Assembly (NCBI GenBank): GCA_050944455.1 | Contig: JBMNRC010000001.1 | Location: forward strand, 101,186-165,185 | Source of the DNA: Anthropogastromicrobium sp050944455 | GTDB taxonomy: Bacteria; Bacillota; Clostridia; Lachnospirales; Lachnospiraceae | Reading direction: 5' to 3' | Length of the DNA stretch: 64,000 nucleotides | Shown here: positions 16,072 through 23,402 of the stretch, piece after piece | Position numbering within the stretch: the first letter of the stretch is position 1 | Layout: each line of letters begins with the position of its first letter | Position numbers and translations under genes: made by a program | The notes under the pieces: generated by a model | Seen by the model: only the letters and a program-made list of their open reading frames with translations | What the model was told of the DNA's origin: nothing | Databases searched by the model: none

Positions 16072-16641
16072 ATGTTTCATGTGAATCCCGGGAAATACGG
16101 GTATCTGACCAGAAGAAAGCGTCAGCTGATTTTCCGCTGCGCGCTGATTGCGGCAGGCATTGTGATTCTGCTGGCGCTCGGTATCTACAGCACGGGCAGC
16201 CGCCAGAACCTGCTTTCGATTGTGGCAGTGGTGTCGGCGCTTCCGTTCGCCAACCAGATGGTAGTGCTGATCGCCGTGATGAGATACCATTCCCGTCCCC
16301 GGGAAGAGTACGAACAGGTGGCCAAAATCGTCGGGAACGGCCTGCTGGATGTGGAGCTGATCGTCACCTCAAAAACATCCCGGGCGATGCAGATCGACTA
16401 CGCCTACATTCACAGCAGAGGGATTTTCTGCTGGAGCGCCGATCCGAAGCTGGATCCGGGGAAAACGCAGAGGTACCTGAAAGATTTCATGGACGCGAAC
16501 GACCTGAAAACGGAAGTTTTCGTGATCCGGGACTGGAAGCATTTTCTCCGGCGCCTCTCCGAGCTGGAGCCGGAGGACAGGGAGACCGTCCCGGAGGATC
16601 TGCTCCGCATGGAAGGCGTGCTGAGAAACCTGGCGCTGTGA
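16072..16641 (+). CDS. Two-TM membrane protein of unknown function, 189 aa
   Basis: I do not recognise a named family. The protein has a short basic N-terminus, two adjacent hydrophobic segments (about residues 20-40 and 44-68), then a soluble C-terminal domain of about 115 residues with VELIVTSKTSRAMQID and FCWSADPKLDPGKTQRYLKDF segments and a Leu/Glu-rich end. This suggests a hairpin-anchored cytoplasmic domain. The start ATG is preceded by AGAGAAAGG. It sits between two pseudouridine synthase genes but nothing in the sequence ties it to RNA. The 210-base gap before it is GC-rich and ends in a short AT-rich stretch that may hold a weak promoter. Confidence 0.75.
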   Translation: MFHVNPGKYGYLTRRKRQLIFRCALIAAGIVILLALGIYSTGSRQNLLSIVAVVSALPFANQMVVLIAVMRYHSRPREEYEQVAKIVGNGLLDVELIVTSKTSRAMQIDYAYIHSRGIFCWSADPKLDPGKTQRYLKDFMDANDLKTEVFVIRDWKHFLRRLSELEPEDRETVPEDLLRMEGVLRNLAL

Positions 16642-16695
16642 TCCGGGCAGCGTTCCCGAAGCAAAAACCGGCGGAAAACCAGGCAGGAGGTTCCA

Positions 16696-17730
16696 TTGAA
16701 ACAGCTGACAGTAAGCGGCGGCGACTCCGGCTCCCGGCTGGACCGCTACCTGATGAAGTATCTGAGCGGCGCCCCTTCCGGGCTGCTGTACCGGCAGATG
16801 CGCAAAAAGAACATCACGCTGAACAGAAAAAAGTGCACCGGGTCCGAGAGGCTCCGCGAGGGGGATACCGTGGAGATCTTCTTTTCCGATGAGACGATCG
16901 CGAAGTTTTCGGTGGTTCCGGGCCAGGTCGCGCGCGCCTCGGCGGAACGGAAAAACGCCGGGGAAAAGCTTTCGGTCATCTACAGCGACAGTGACCTGAT
17001 GTTCGTCGACAAACCGGCCGGGATTCTTTCCCAGGGCGATGATTCGGGAGAACAGTCCATGGTCGGTCTGCTTCTGCGGTACGTGCTGGACAGCCGCCTG
17101 ATGACGGAGGAGCAGATGAAAACCAGCAGGCCTTCCGTCTGCAGCAGGCTGGACCGCAATACCAGCGGCATTCTGCTGTGCGGCCTGACCCGGCGCGGCT
17201 CGGCTTTCCTGTCCGAACAGCTGAGGACCCGCGATCTGAAAAAATATTATCTGTGCCTGGCGGAGGGAATCGTCGAACGGCCCGTACACCTTTCCGGATG
17301 GCTGGTGAAGGACCGGGACGGCAATAAAGCCTCTGTGTACCGGACGGAAGAGGAGATCCCGGCGGCGCTCCGGAGGGAGGCGAGGGAAATCAGGACGGAT
17401 TACCGCCCGGCGGCGCACGGGGAGAACGCCACGCTTCTGGCGGTTCACCTGGTGACCGGGCGCTCCCACCAGATCCGGGCGCACCTGGCTTCGGAGGGAC
17501 ATCCTCTTCTGGGAGATCCGAAGTACGGACGGACCGGCGGGAGAAAGGATGCTGCCGCCGGTCCGCGGCGGCAGATGCTTCACGCGTGGAAAATCGTGTT
17601 TCCGGAGATTCCCGGAGATTTCTCGTATCTGTCCGGAAAAAGCTTCGAGGCGCCGCTTCCCGCGGATTTTCTCAGGGCGGCGCGGCAGGCGGGAATCCGG
17701 ATCCCGGAAAAGATTGACGTCCTGCCCTGA
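16696..17730 (+). CDS. RluA-family pseudouridine synthase (RluC/RluD-like)
   Basis: A 344-residue rRNA pseudouridine synthase. The N-terminal S4-like domain (about residues 10-70) includes GSRLDRYLMKYL and ends with GDTVEIFF. The catalytic motif SRLDRNTSGILLCG carries the catalytic Asp D153. The later family motifs TGRSHQIRAHLASEGHPLLGD (shown as TGRSHQIRAHLA, near residues 255-266) and GDPKYG are intact. I use the TTG at 16696 as start because CAGGAGG lies at 16684-16690 at good distance and no ATG is available before the S4 domain. Full-length, with no sign of damage. Confidence 0.93.
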   Translation: MKQLTVSGGDSGSRLDRYLMKYLSGAPSGLLYRQMRKKNITLNRKKCTGSERLREGDTVEIFFSDETIAKFSVVPGQVARASAERKNAGEKLSVIYSDSDLMFVDKPAGILSQGDDSGEQSMVGLLLRYVLDSRLMTEEQMKTSRPSVCSRLDRNTSGILLCGLTRRGSAFLSEQLRTRDLKKYYLCLAEGIVERPVHLSGWLVKDRDGNKASVYRTEEEIPAALRREAREIRTDYRPAAHGENATLLAVHLVTGRSHQIRAHLASEGHPLLGDPKYGRTGGRKDAAAGPRRQMLHAWKIVFPEIPGDFSYLSGKSFEAPLPADFLRAARQAGIRIPEKIDVLP

Positions 17731-18045
17731 GGGAGTATGAATGCGGGGCGGCCGCCAGGCGGAATCCCGACCGGCAGGCAGGATATCAGCGGCCCGGAGG
17801 CGGCCTGTGCGTGTGCGGGTTCCGCCCGCGGCCGGAGGCCCTTGTGGCCCGCGGGTTACGGGCGCGGAGGAGAGGGTTCCGCCCGCGGCCGGAGGTCCTT
17901 GTGACCCGCGGATTACGGGCGCGGAGGAGAGGGTTCCGCCCGCGGCCGGAGGTCCTTACGGCAGACGGGAGCCGCCCGGCGGTCCTGCGTGAGCCGGATG
18001 AACGGGAAGTACTTTATTTCTTGAAACAGAACAGGAGAATCAGTT
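17731..18045 (+). other. GC-rich spacer before recU containing tandem repeats
   Basis: This 315-base gap contains the 57-bp repeats described separately and ends with the recU ribosome binding site. A reading frame from ATG 17741 to 17992 is open and is preceded by GGGAG, but its content is entirely repeat (Arg/Pro/Ala/Gly-rich), so I do not call it a gene. I see no clear promoter. Confidence 0.6.
17817..17970 (+). repeat. 57-bp tandem repeat, about 2.5 copies
   Basis: Copies start at 17817, 17874 and 17931, period 57 bases. Copies 1 and 2 differ by only a few substitutions; copy 3 matches for about 30 bases and then diverges. Each copy begins GGGTTCCGCCCGCGGCCGG and includes CCGCGG palindromes. 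The period is a multiple of three and all forward frames stay open across most of it. Confidence 0.9.
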
Positions 18046-18630
18046 TTGCCTACATGGAATTCGAGGGGACTCCGGGGATCCGTCCTGGAAGAGATGATCA
18101 ACCGGACCATAGAATATTACCGGGCTCACCGGCTGGCCCTGATCCAGAAAATACCCACGCCGATCACGCCGATCGAAATCGACAAGAAAACCAGGCATAT
18201 AACCCTGGCCTATTTCGACCAGCGCAGCACCGTCGACTATATCGGCGCCGTGCAGGGCGTCCCGGTGTGTTTTGACGCCAAGGAATCGGCGTCGGATACC
18301 TACCCTCTGCAGAACATCCATGCCCACCAGATCGAATTTATGCGGGACATGGAGAGGCAGGGCGGAATCGCTTTTATCCTGCTGTTTTATACCGCGAGGG
18401 ACGAGGCTTATTACGTCCCGCTGAGGGATGTGCTGTATTTCTGGAACCGGGCGGCCGAGGGCGGCCGGAAAAGCTTTACCTACGATGAAATTGACCATAC
18501 CCTCCGCATCCGGGTGAAAAACGATGTGTACGTGATGTTCCTGGAGCAGCTGCAGATGGACCTTCTTGCGCATTCGGAGGCGGAACAGAAAGCTCCGGAA
18601 GCCGGGGAGAACGGCAATACGGGGAACTAA
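18046..18630 (+). CDS. recU: Holliday junction resolvase RecU
   Basis: RecU is the Firmicutes Holliday junction resolvase, a PD-(D/E)xK nuclease that cuts four-way junctions in recombination and chromosome segregation. The 194-residue protein matches the family throughout: N-terminal WNSRGLRGSVLEEMIN, then IQKIPTPITP, the catalytic region with STVDYIG (about residues 66-72), VCFDAKES and LQNIHAHQIEFM, and GGRKSFTYDEID near the C-terminus. The TTG at 18046 is used: AGGAG is at 18033-18037 and the product then starts exactly like other RecU proteins. In many Bacillota recU is paired with a penicillin-binding protein gene; here it is alone. Confidence 0.95.
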   Translation: MPTWNSRGLRGSVLEEMINRTIEYYRAHRLALIQKIPTPITPIEIDKKTRHITLAYFDQRSTVDYIGAVQGVPVCFDAKESASDTYPLQNIHAHQIEFMRDMERQGGIAFILLFYTARDEAYYVPLRDVLYFWNRAAEGGRKSFTYDEIDHTLRIRVKNDVYVMFLEQLQMDLLAHSEAEQKAPEAGENGNTGN

Positions 18631-18844
18631 TCCGGGAATCCGGGCAGCTTTGGAAGCGGCCCGCCGGACGGCGCGGAGCGGACAGAGCGGCGGGCCGCCG
18701 GCAGACAGCGCGCGGGGCCGGGAACCCCGCGCGGCTGAGGAAAAACATAACACGGCCGGTTTGCCTACAGCGCCGGGCGAAGGAAACCCTGCGCGGCGGC
18801 TGAGGAAACCGGCAGACGGCCGGTGCCCCGGCCGCCGCGCTCAG
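18631..18844 (+). other. GC-rich non-coding gap upstream of the his promoter, with a degenerate repeat
   Basis: No gene is visible. Two imperfect copies of a roughly 48-base element start near 18721 and 18782; both share GCGCGG, GCTGAGGAAA and ACGGCCGGT words in the same order. The sequence is otherwise GC-rich with several short inverted repeats such as GGCCCGCCG/CGGCGGGCC around 18658-18695. Confidence 0.5.
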
Positions 18845-18873
18845 TTGTGCGAAAATTTCATTTGTGGTAAGAT
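18845..18873 (+). promoter_or_regulatory. Candidate promoter for the hisZ operon
   Basis: TTGTGC (18845-18850) and TAAGAT (18868-18873) are 17 bases apart, in a local AT-rich patch. It lies about 140 bases before hisZ. I find no His-rich leader peptide or T-box motif in the leader. Confidence 0.65.
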
Positions 18874-19014
18874 GACCGCGAAAACTGTTGGTTGAGAGAA
18901 GCATGCGGGCATGTCCGGATCCCGCTGGATTTTCAGGGCTTCCGGGATCTTCCGGCGCCCGGGAAACTTTTCGGCGGCAGCCGGCGGCGCTGTCCGCCTG
19001 AGGGAGAACTGCAC

Positions 19015-20283
19015 ATGAAGATAAGCCTTCTGCACACCCCGGAAGGAGTCAGGGACGTCTACGGGGAGGAATATGACCGCAAGCAGGCAGTCAGCGCCAG
19101 GATCACGGAGGTCATCCGCGGATTCGGCTATTCGGGACTGCAGACTCCGGTCCTCGAATATTTTGATATTTTCAGCGCCGAGCGCGGGTCCGTCGCGTCC
19201 AACGAGCTCTTCAAGCTCTTTGACCGGGACGGAAATACGATGGTGCTCCGGCCGGATATCACGCCCGCCGCGGCCAGATGCATTTCCAAATATTACATGT
19301 ACGAGGAGCTCCCGGTGCGCCTGTATTACGAGGGCAGCACCTTTGTCAATTCCCTGAGCCTGCGGGGCAGCCTGAAGGAATCCTCCGTGATCGGGGCTGA
19401 GTTCGTCAATGACGCCTCGGCAGATGCCGACGCGGAAATCATCGCGATGCTGATTTCCTGCCTCCGGGCCGCCGGCCTGACCGATTTTCAGGTTGAGATC
19501 GGGCTGGTCGACTATTTCAACGGCCTCATGCAGGACGCCAGCCTGTCGGAGGAAAACCAGGCGCGCCTCCGCGAACTGATCGAAAGCAAAAACTTTTTCG
19601 GCGTCGAGGAGATGCTCGCGGGGCTGGACATGGACGACTCCGTCCGGACCGCCCTGAGCAGGATACCGAAGCTTTTCGGCGGAATCGAACAGATCCGGAA
19701 GGCCCGGGAACTGACAAACAACGCAAGGGCGCTCTCCGCGCTGGACCGCCTGGAAAAACTCTACGCGATCCTCTCCGTGTACGGCCTTGAGAAGTTCGTT
19801 TCCTTCGATCTGGGGATGCTGGGCAAGTTTAATTACTACACAGGCATTATCTTCAAAGCCTACACCTACGGAACAGGCTCCCCAGTCGCGACGGGAGGGC
19901 GCTATGACAACCTGCTCGCCCAGTTCGGGAAAAAAGCGCCGGCTACCGGCTTCGCCATCTACCTCGACGACTGCCTGACGGCTATGCGCCGCCAGAACAT
20001 TCCGGTGGACACCGGCAGGAAAATCAGCCTGATCGTCTACGAACAGAGCTGCTTTGCGGACGCGGTGAGGGAGGCGGAAGAGCGGCGCTCGGCGGGAGCC
20101 CGCACGGCGCTGGTCCGCCGCGATCCCGCGAAGCCTGAGCAGGATTACCAGGCGTACGCCGCGAAATACGGCATGGGAAGCGTGACTTTCATCACTCCCG
20201 CCGGAGAGAAAACCTGCGGGCCGGCGGAGGAGCCGGCGGGCGGACAGCCGGGGAATCCTTCCGGCGGAAAGGAGAACGGCTGA
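19015..20283 (+). CDS. hisZ: ATP phosphoribosyltransferase regulatory subunit HisZ
   Basis: HisZ is a HisRS-like protein without tRNA-charging role; it forms a complex with the short-form HisG and is needed for its activity and feedback control by histidine. The 422-residue protein begins with TPEGVRDVYGEEY and has class II synthetase-like motifs (LRPDITPAAARC near residues 79-90; VATGGRYDNLLAQFG near 292-306). It lacks the C-terminal anticodon-binding domain of a true HisRS in recognisable form. Start: ATG at 19015 after GAGGGAG; the frame is open further upstream but without homology. The stop overlaps hisG by one base (TGATG). Confidence 0.95.
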   Translation: MKISLLHTPEGVRDVYGEEYDRKQAVSARITEVIRGFGYSGLQTPVLEYFDIFSAERGSVASNELFKLFDRDGNTMVLRPDITPAAARCISKYYMYEELPVRLYYEGSTFVNSLSLRGSLKESSVIGAEFVNDASADADAEIIAMLISCLRAAGLTDFQVEIGLVDYFNGLMQDASLSEENQARLRELIESKNFFGVEEMLAGLDMDDSVRTALSRIPKLFGGIEQIRKARELTNNARALSALDRLEKLYAILSVYGLEKFVSFDLGMLGKFNYYTGIIFKAYTYGTGSPVATGGRYDNLLAQFGKKAPATGFAIYLDDCLTAMRRQNIPVDTGRKISLIVYEQSCFADAVREAEERRSAGARTALVRRDPAKPEQDYQAYAAKYGMGSVTFITPAGEKTCGPAEEPAGGQPGNPSGGKENG

Positions 20284-20966
20284 TGGACACGATTACTTTC
20301 GCGCTGGCCAAGGGAAGGCTGGCAAAAAAGGTGATGCAGATGCTCGAGTACGCCGGCATCTCCTGCGACGGGATGAAGGACGAGAACAGCCGGAAGCTGA
20401 TCTTCGAGGATCCCGAAAAACATCTCCGCTTTTTCCTGGCAAAGGCGTCTGATGTGCCGACGTATGTGGAATACGGGGCGGCGGACATCGGCGTGGTCGG
20501 CAAAGATACGATCATGGAGGAGCAGCGCAACCTCTACGAAGTGATGGACCTCGGCATCGGGAAGTGCCGGATGTGCGTCGCGGGACCCGAATCCGCGAGA
20601 AAAGTGCTGCAGAATCACGAACTCATCCGTGTCGCGACCAAATATCCGGTGATCGCGAGAGATTATTTTTATAATGTCAAGCACCAGACGGTCGAGCTGA
20701 TCAAGCTGAACGGGTCGGTGGAGCTCGCGCCGATCGTCGGGCTGTCCGAGGTGATCGTCGATATCGTCGAGACCGGGACCACCCTGCGGGAGAACGGGCT
20801 TACCGTCCTCGAGGAGATCTGCCCCCTGTCGGCCAGGGTGGTCGTGAACCAGGTCAGCATGAAGATGAAGAACGCCGAGATTGAGGATATTCTGGGCCGG
20901 TTCCGCACAGGTCTCCGCAGAATGGAAGAGGAGGAACGGAAAAAACATGAAAATCACGAAGGTTGA
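20283..20966 (+). CDS. hisG: ATP phosphoribosyltransferase, short form
   Basis: HisG catalyses the first step of histidine synthesis, joining PRPP and ATP. At 227 residues it is the short form that depends on HisZ, which is encoded directly upstream. Family motifs: ITFALAKGRLAKK at the N-terminus, GAADIGVVGKDT (about residues 61-72), ATKYPVIARDYF, and the PRPP-binding IVDIVETGTTLRENGL (about 161-176). The start ATG overlaps the hisZ stop and GAAAGGAG lies upstream. It overlaps hisD by 20 bases. Confidence 0.97.
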   Translation: MDTITFALAKGRLAKKVMQMLEYAGISCDGMKDENSRKLIFEDPEKHLRFFLAKASDVPTYVEYGAADIGVVGKDTIMEEQRNLYEVMDLGIGKCRMCVAGPESARKVLQNHELIRVATKYPVIARDYFYNVKHQTVELIKLNGSVELAPIVGLSEVIVDIVETGTTLRENGLTVLEEICPLSARVVVNQVSMKMKNAEIEDILGRFRTGLRRMEEEERKKHENHEG

Positions 20967-22251
20967 CCGGGCGTCCCTGGCGACGCTGCAGACAGAACTG
21001 CTGAAGAGAGATCCGAACAGCTACAGCAAATACAGTGATACCGTTCACGAGATCGTGGAGGACGTCAAAACACGCGGGGACGACGCCCTCTTTGCCTACA
21101 CCGCGAAATTCGACCACGCCTTCCTCTCCGCAGAATCCGTGCGAATCACGGACGCCGAGATTGAGGAAGCCATGAATGAGGTGGATCCTGAGCTCATCCG
21201 CGTGATGAAGCGCTCGATGGAAAACATCCGCGGCTACCATGAGCGCCAGCTGCAGCAGAGCTGGTTCACCACGAGGGAAGACGGCGTTCTGCTCGGACAG
21301 AAGGTGACCCCGCTGGAGAGCGTGGGCGTTTACGTCCCCGGCGGAAAAGCCGCCTATCCTTCGACCGTGCTGATGAATATTGTGCCGGCGAAAGTGGCCG
21401 GCGTTGAGAAAATCGTGATGGTGACGCCGCCCGGGCGCGACGGCCGGGTGAATCCGGTGACGCTCGCCGCCGCCCATCTCGCCGGGGTTACCGAGGCCTA
21501 CAAGGTCGGCGGGGCGCAGGCCATCGCGGCCCTCGCCTTCGGAACCGCGAGCATCCCGAAAGTCGCGAAGATCGTCGGTCCCGGCAACATCTTCGTGGCG
21601 CTGGCCAAAAAGGAAGTTTTCGGTCATGTCAGCATCGACAGCATCGCCGGGCCGAGCGAGATCATGGTGGCCGCGGACGACACGGCGAACCCGAGGTTCG
21701 TCGCCGCGGACCTGCTGTCCCAGGCGGAACACGATGAGCTGGCCTGCGCCATTCTGGTGACGGACAGCGAGGAATTCGCCGGAAAGGTTTCCGGGGAAGT
21801 GGACGGCTTCCTCCCGGAGCTTTCCCGCCGCGAAATCATCTCAAAATCGCTGGAGAATTACGGGAATATCCTGATCGCGTCGGACAAAGACGAGATGTTC
21901 GATATCGTCAACGCGATCGCTCCGGAGCATCTCGAAATCCAGACAGCCAATCCGCTGGAGGACATGGCGCGCGTGAAAAACGCCGGTGCGATTTTCCTCG
22001 GTCCGTACAGCTCCGAGCCGCTGGGCGACTATTTCGCCGGCCCGAACCATGTGCTGCCGACCAACGGCACAGCAAAGTTTTTCTCGCCGCTCGGCGTGGA
22101 CGCTTTCATCAAGCGTTCCAGCGTGATCTACTATTCGAAGGCGGCTCTGGAAGAAGTTCACAGGGATATCGAGAGCTTCGCGGAGAGCGAATCCCTCACG
22201 GCACACGCGAACTCGATAAAGGTTCGTTTTGACGGGAGCGCTGATCAATGA
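20947..22251 (+). CDS. hisD: Histidinol dehydrogenase
   Basis: HisD performs the last two oxidations of histidine synthesis, histidinol to histidine, with NAD and zinc. The 434-residue length is standard. Signature segments: GVYVPGGKAAYPSTVLMN (about residues 120-137), VGGAQAIAALAFGT, VGPGNIFVALAK, and the zinc/active-site region SIAGPSEIMV followed by LLSQAEHDELA (about 255-265), with the later EHLEIQ and FLGPYSSEPLGDYFAGPNHVLP-type region intact. The ATG at 20947 has GAGGAACGG upstream and lies inside the end of hisG. It shares a 4-base overlap with hisB. Confidence 0.97.
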   Translation: MKITKVDRASLATLQTELLKRDPNSYSKYSDTVHEIVEDVKTRGDDALFAYTAKFDHAFLSAESVRITDAEIEEAMNEVDPELIRVMKRSMENIRGYHERQLQQSWFTTREDGVLLGQKVTPLESVGVYVPGGKAAYPSTVLMNIVPAKVAGVEKIVMVTPPGRDGRVNPVTLAAAHLAGVTEAYKVGGAQAIAALAFGTASIPKVAKIVGPGNIFVALAKKEVFGHVSIDSIAGPSEIMVAADDTANPRFVAADLLSQAEHDELACAILVTDSEEFAGKVSGEVDGFLPELSRREIISKSLENYGNILIASDKDEMFDIVNAIAPEHLEIQTANPLEDMARVKNAGAIFLGPYSSEPLGDYFAGPNHVLPTNGTAKFFSPLGVDAFIKRSSVIYYSKAALEEVHRDIESFAESESLTAHANSIKVRFDGSADQ

Positions 22252-22841
22252 TGGACAGAATCGCGGATATCACGAGAAATACCGGAGAGACCCAGATTTC
22301 CATGCAGCTGGAGCTTGACGGAACGGGAATCACAAATATCGACACGGGGATCGGCTTCTTCGACCACATGCTGAACAGTTTTGCCCGCCACGGCCTGTTC
22401 AACCTGGATGTGAAATGCGAGGGCGACCTCTATGTGGACTGCCACCATACCGTGGAGGACACCGGCATTGTCCTGGGGGACTGCATCCGGGAGGCGGTCG
22501 GCGACAAAAAAGCGATGAGGCGCTTCGGGGATATCATTCTCCCGATGGACGACGCCCTGGTGCTCTGCGCGCTGGACCTGTCCGGGCGCCCTTACCTCGG
22601 GTTTGAGGCGGATTTCAGGACAGAGCGCGTTGGCGAGTTCGACACGGAGATGGTGCGCGAATTTTTCTACGCCGTGACTTACCGGGCGGGGATGAATCTT
22701 CACCTCCGCCAGATCGCGGGAATCAACAGCCATCACATCATCGAGGCGATGTTCAAGGCGTTCGCGAAAGCCCTGGACCAGGCTGTGCAGACCGATCCGC
22801 GCATTGTCGACGTCCTGTCGACCAAGGGAAGCCTGGAGTGA
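22248..22841 (+). CDS. hisB: Imidazoleglycerol-phosphate dehydratase
   Basis: HisB dehydrates imidazole glycerol phosphate to imidazole acetol phosphate; it is a manganese enzyme forming 24-mers. This is the monofunctional form (197 residues, no phosphatase domain). Metal-binding His motifs are clear: GIGFFDHMLNSFARHG (about residues 34-49), DCHHTVEDTGIVLGD (about 64-78) and INSHHIIEAMFKAFAKAL near 165-182. It overlaps hisD and hisI by 4 bases each, an arrangement typical of a tightly coupled operon. Confidence 0.97.
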   Translation: MMDRIADITRNTGETQISMQLELDGTGITNIDTGIGFFDHMLNSFARHGLFNLDVKCEGDLYVDCHHTVEDTGIVLGDCIREAVGDKKAMRRFGDIILPMDDALVLCALDLSGRPYLGFEADFRTERVGEFDTEMVREFFYAVTYRAGMNLHLRQIAGINSHHIIEAMFKAFAKALDQAVQTDPRIVDVLSTKGSLE

Positions 22842-23266
22842 GGCCTGATATGGAGAGAAAAAAACCGGATCCGGCTCTGGTGGTGCATCTGGAGCCGAAG
22901 ATCCGCTGGGACGAACTGAAGAAGGATTCCGCCGGGCTTATCCCGTGCGTGATCCAGGACGCGCGCAACGGCCAGGTGCTGATGGTCGGATGGACGGACC
23001 GCGGCGGCTTCGAGGAAACCCTGCGCACCGGCGTCGTGACCTACTGGAGCCGCAGCCGCGGGGAGCGCTGGCTGAAGGGCGAGACCAGCGGGCACTTCCA
23101 GTACGTGCGCTCGGTGACGGCCGACTGCGACCTGGATACGCTGCTGATTCAGGTGGAGCAGGTCGGGGCGGCATGCCATACGGGCCGCCGCTCGTGCTTT
23201 TTCAACTCCGTGCAGGGCGACGTCCCGTTCGCCGGGGAAGGGGAGAAGCCGGGTGATGATCTTTAA
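22838..23266 (+). CDS. hisI: Phosphoribosyl-AMP cyclohydrolase
   Basis: HisI opens the adenine ring of phosphoribosyl-AMP in histidine synthesis. The 142-residue protein carries the conserved TYWSRSRGERWLKGETSG segment, the DCDLDTLL metal motif (about residues 89-96) and the zinc Cys region ACHTGRRSCFF (about 108-118). It is the stand-alone cyclohydrolase with no HisE pyrophosphohydrolase domain fused. The start is GTG at 22838, overlapping hisB by 4 bases; an ATG at 22850 is a possible alternative. It is the last gene of this his cluster: hisH, hisA, hisF, hisC and hisE are not in the window. Confidence 0.95.
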   Translation: MRPDMERKKPDPALVVHLEPKIRWDELKKDSAGLIPCVIQDARNGQVLMVGWTDRGGFEETLRTGVVTYWSRSRGERWLKGETSGHFQYVRSVTADCDLDTLLIQVEQVGAACHTGRRSCFFNSVQGDVPFAGEGEKPGDDL

Positions 23267-23273
23267 GATCATC
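23255..23273. promoter_or_regulatory. Palindrome at the end of hisI
   Basis: GATGATCTT and AAGATCATC flank a single central base, giving a perfect odd-length dyad that includes the hisI stop codon; the outer T/A pair extends it to 10 bp per arm. As RNA the loop would be too tight without opening several pairs and there is no T-run, so a protein-binding site is as likely as a transcription end. Confidence 0.45.
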
Positions 23274-23284
23274 AGCCATGCCCT

Positions 23285-23370
23285 GCCGTTTTCCCGCAGC
23301 TGCGGAAATCATCGGTTCATGGCGTGAGGGATGCGGAAGGCCGGAGCCGTTTCCCCGCAGCTGCGGAAAT
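23285..23370. repeat. Twin 25-bp palindromic boxes upstream of the radical-SAM operon
   Basis: Two copies, 23285-23309 and 23346-23370, are identical except for one base (T/C at position 8) and lie 61 bases apart, about six helical turns. Each contains the dyad CCGCAGCTGCGG flanked by TTT and AAA. The second copy ends 32 bases before the ATG of the next gene. The placement and symmetry suggest operator sites or a pair of short stem-loops. Confidence 0.75.
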
Positions 23371-23402
23371 ATTAACGATTACTGAAAAGTGAGGAGATAG
23401 CA

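Noticed and set aside
17741..17992. An 83-codon Arg/Pro/Gly-rich gene before recU
   Set aside because: Composed of 57-bp repeats with all forward frames open; no evidence separates it from non-coding repeat.
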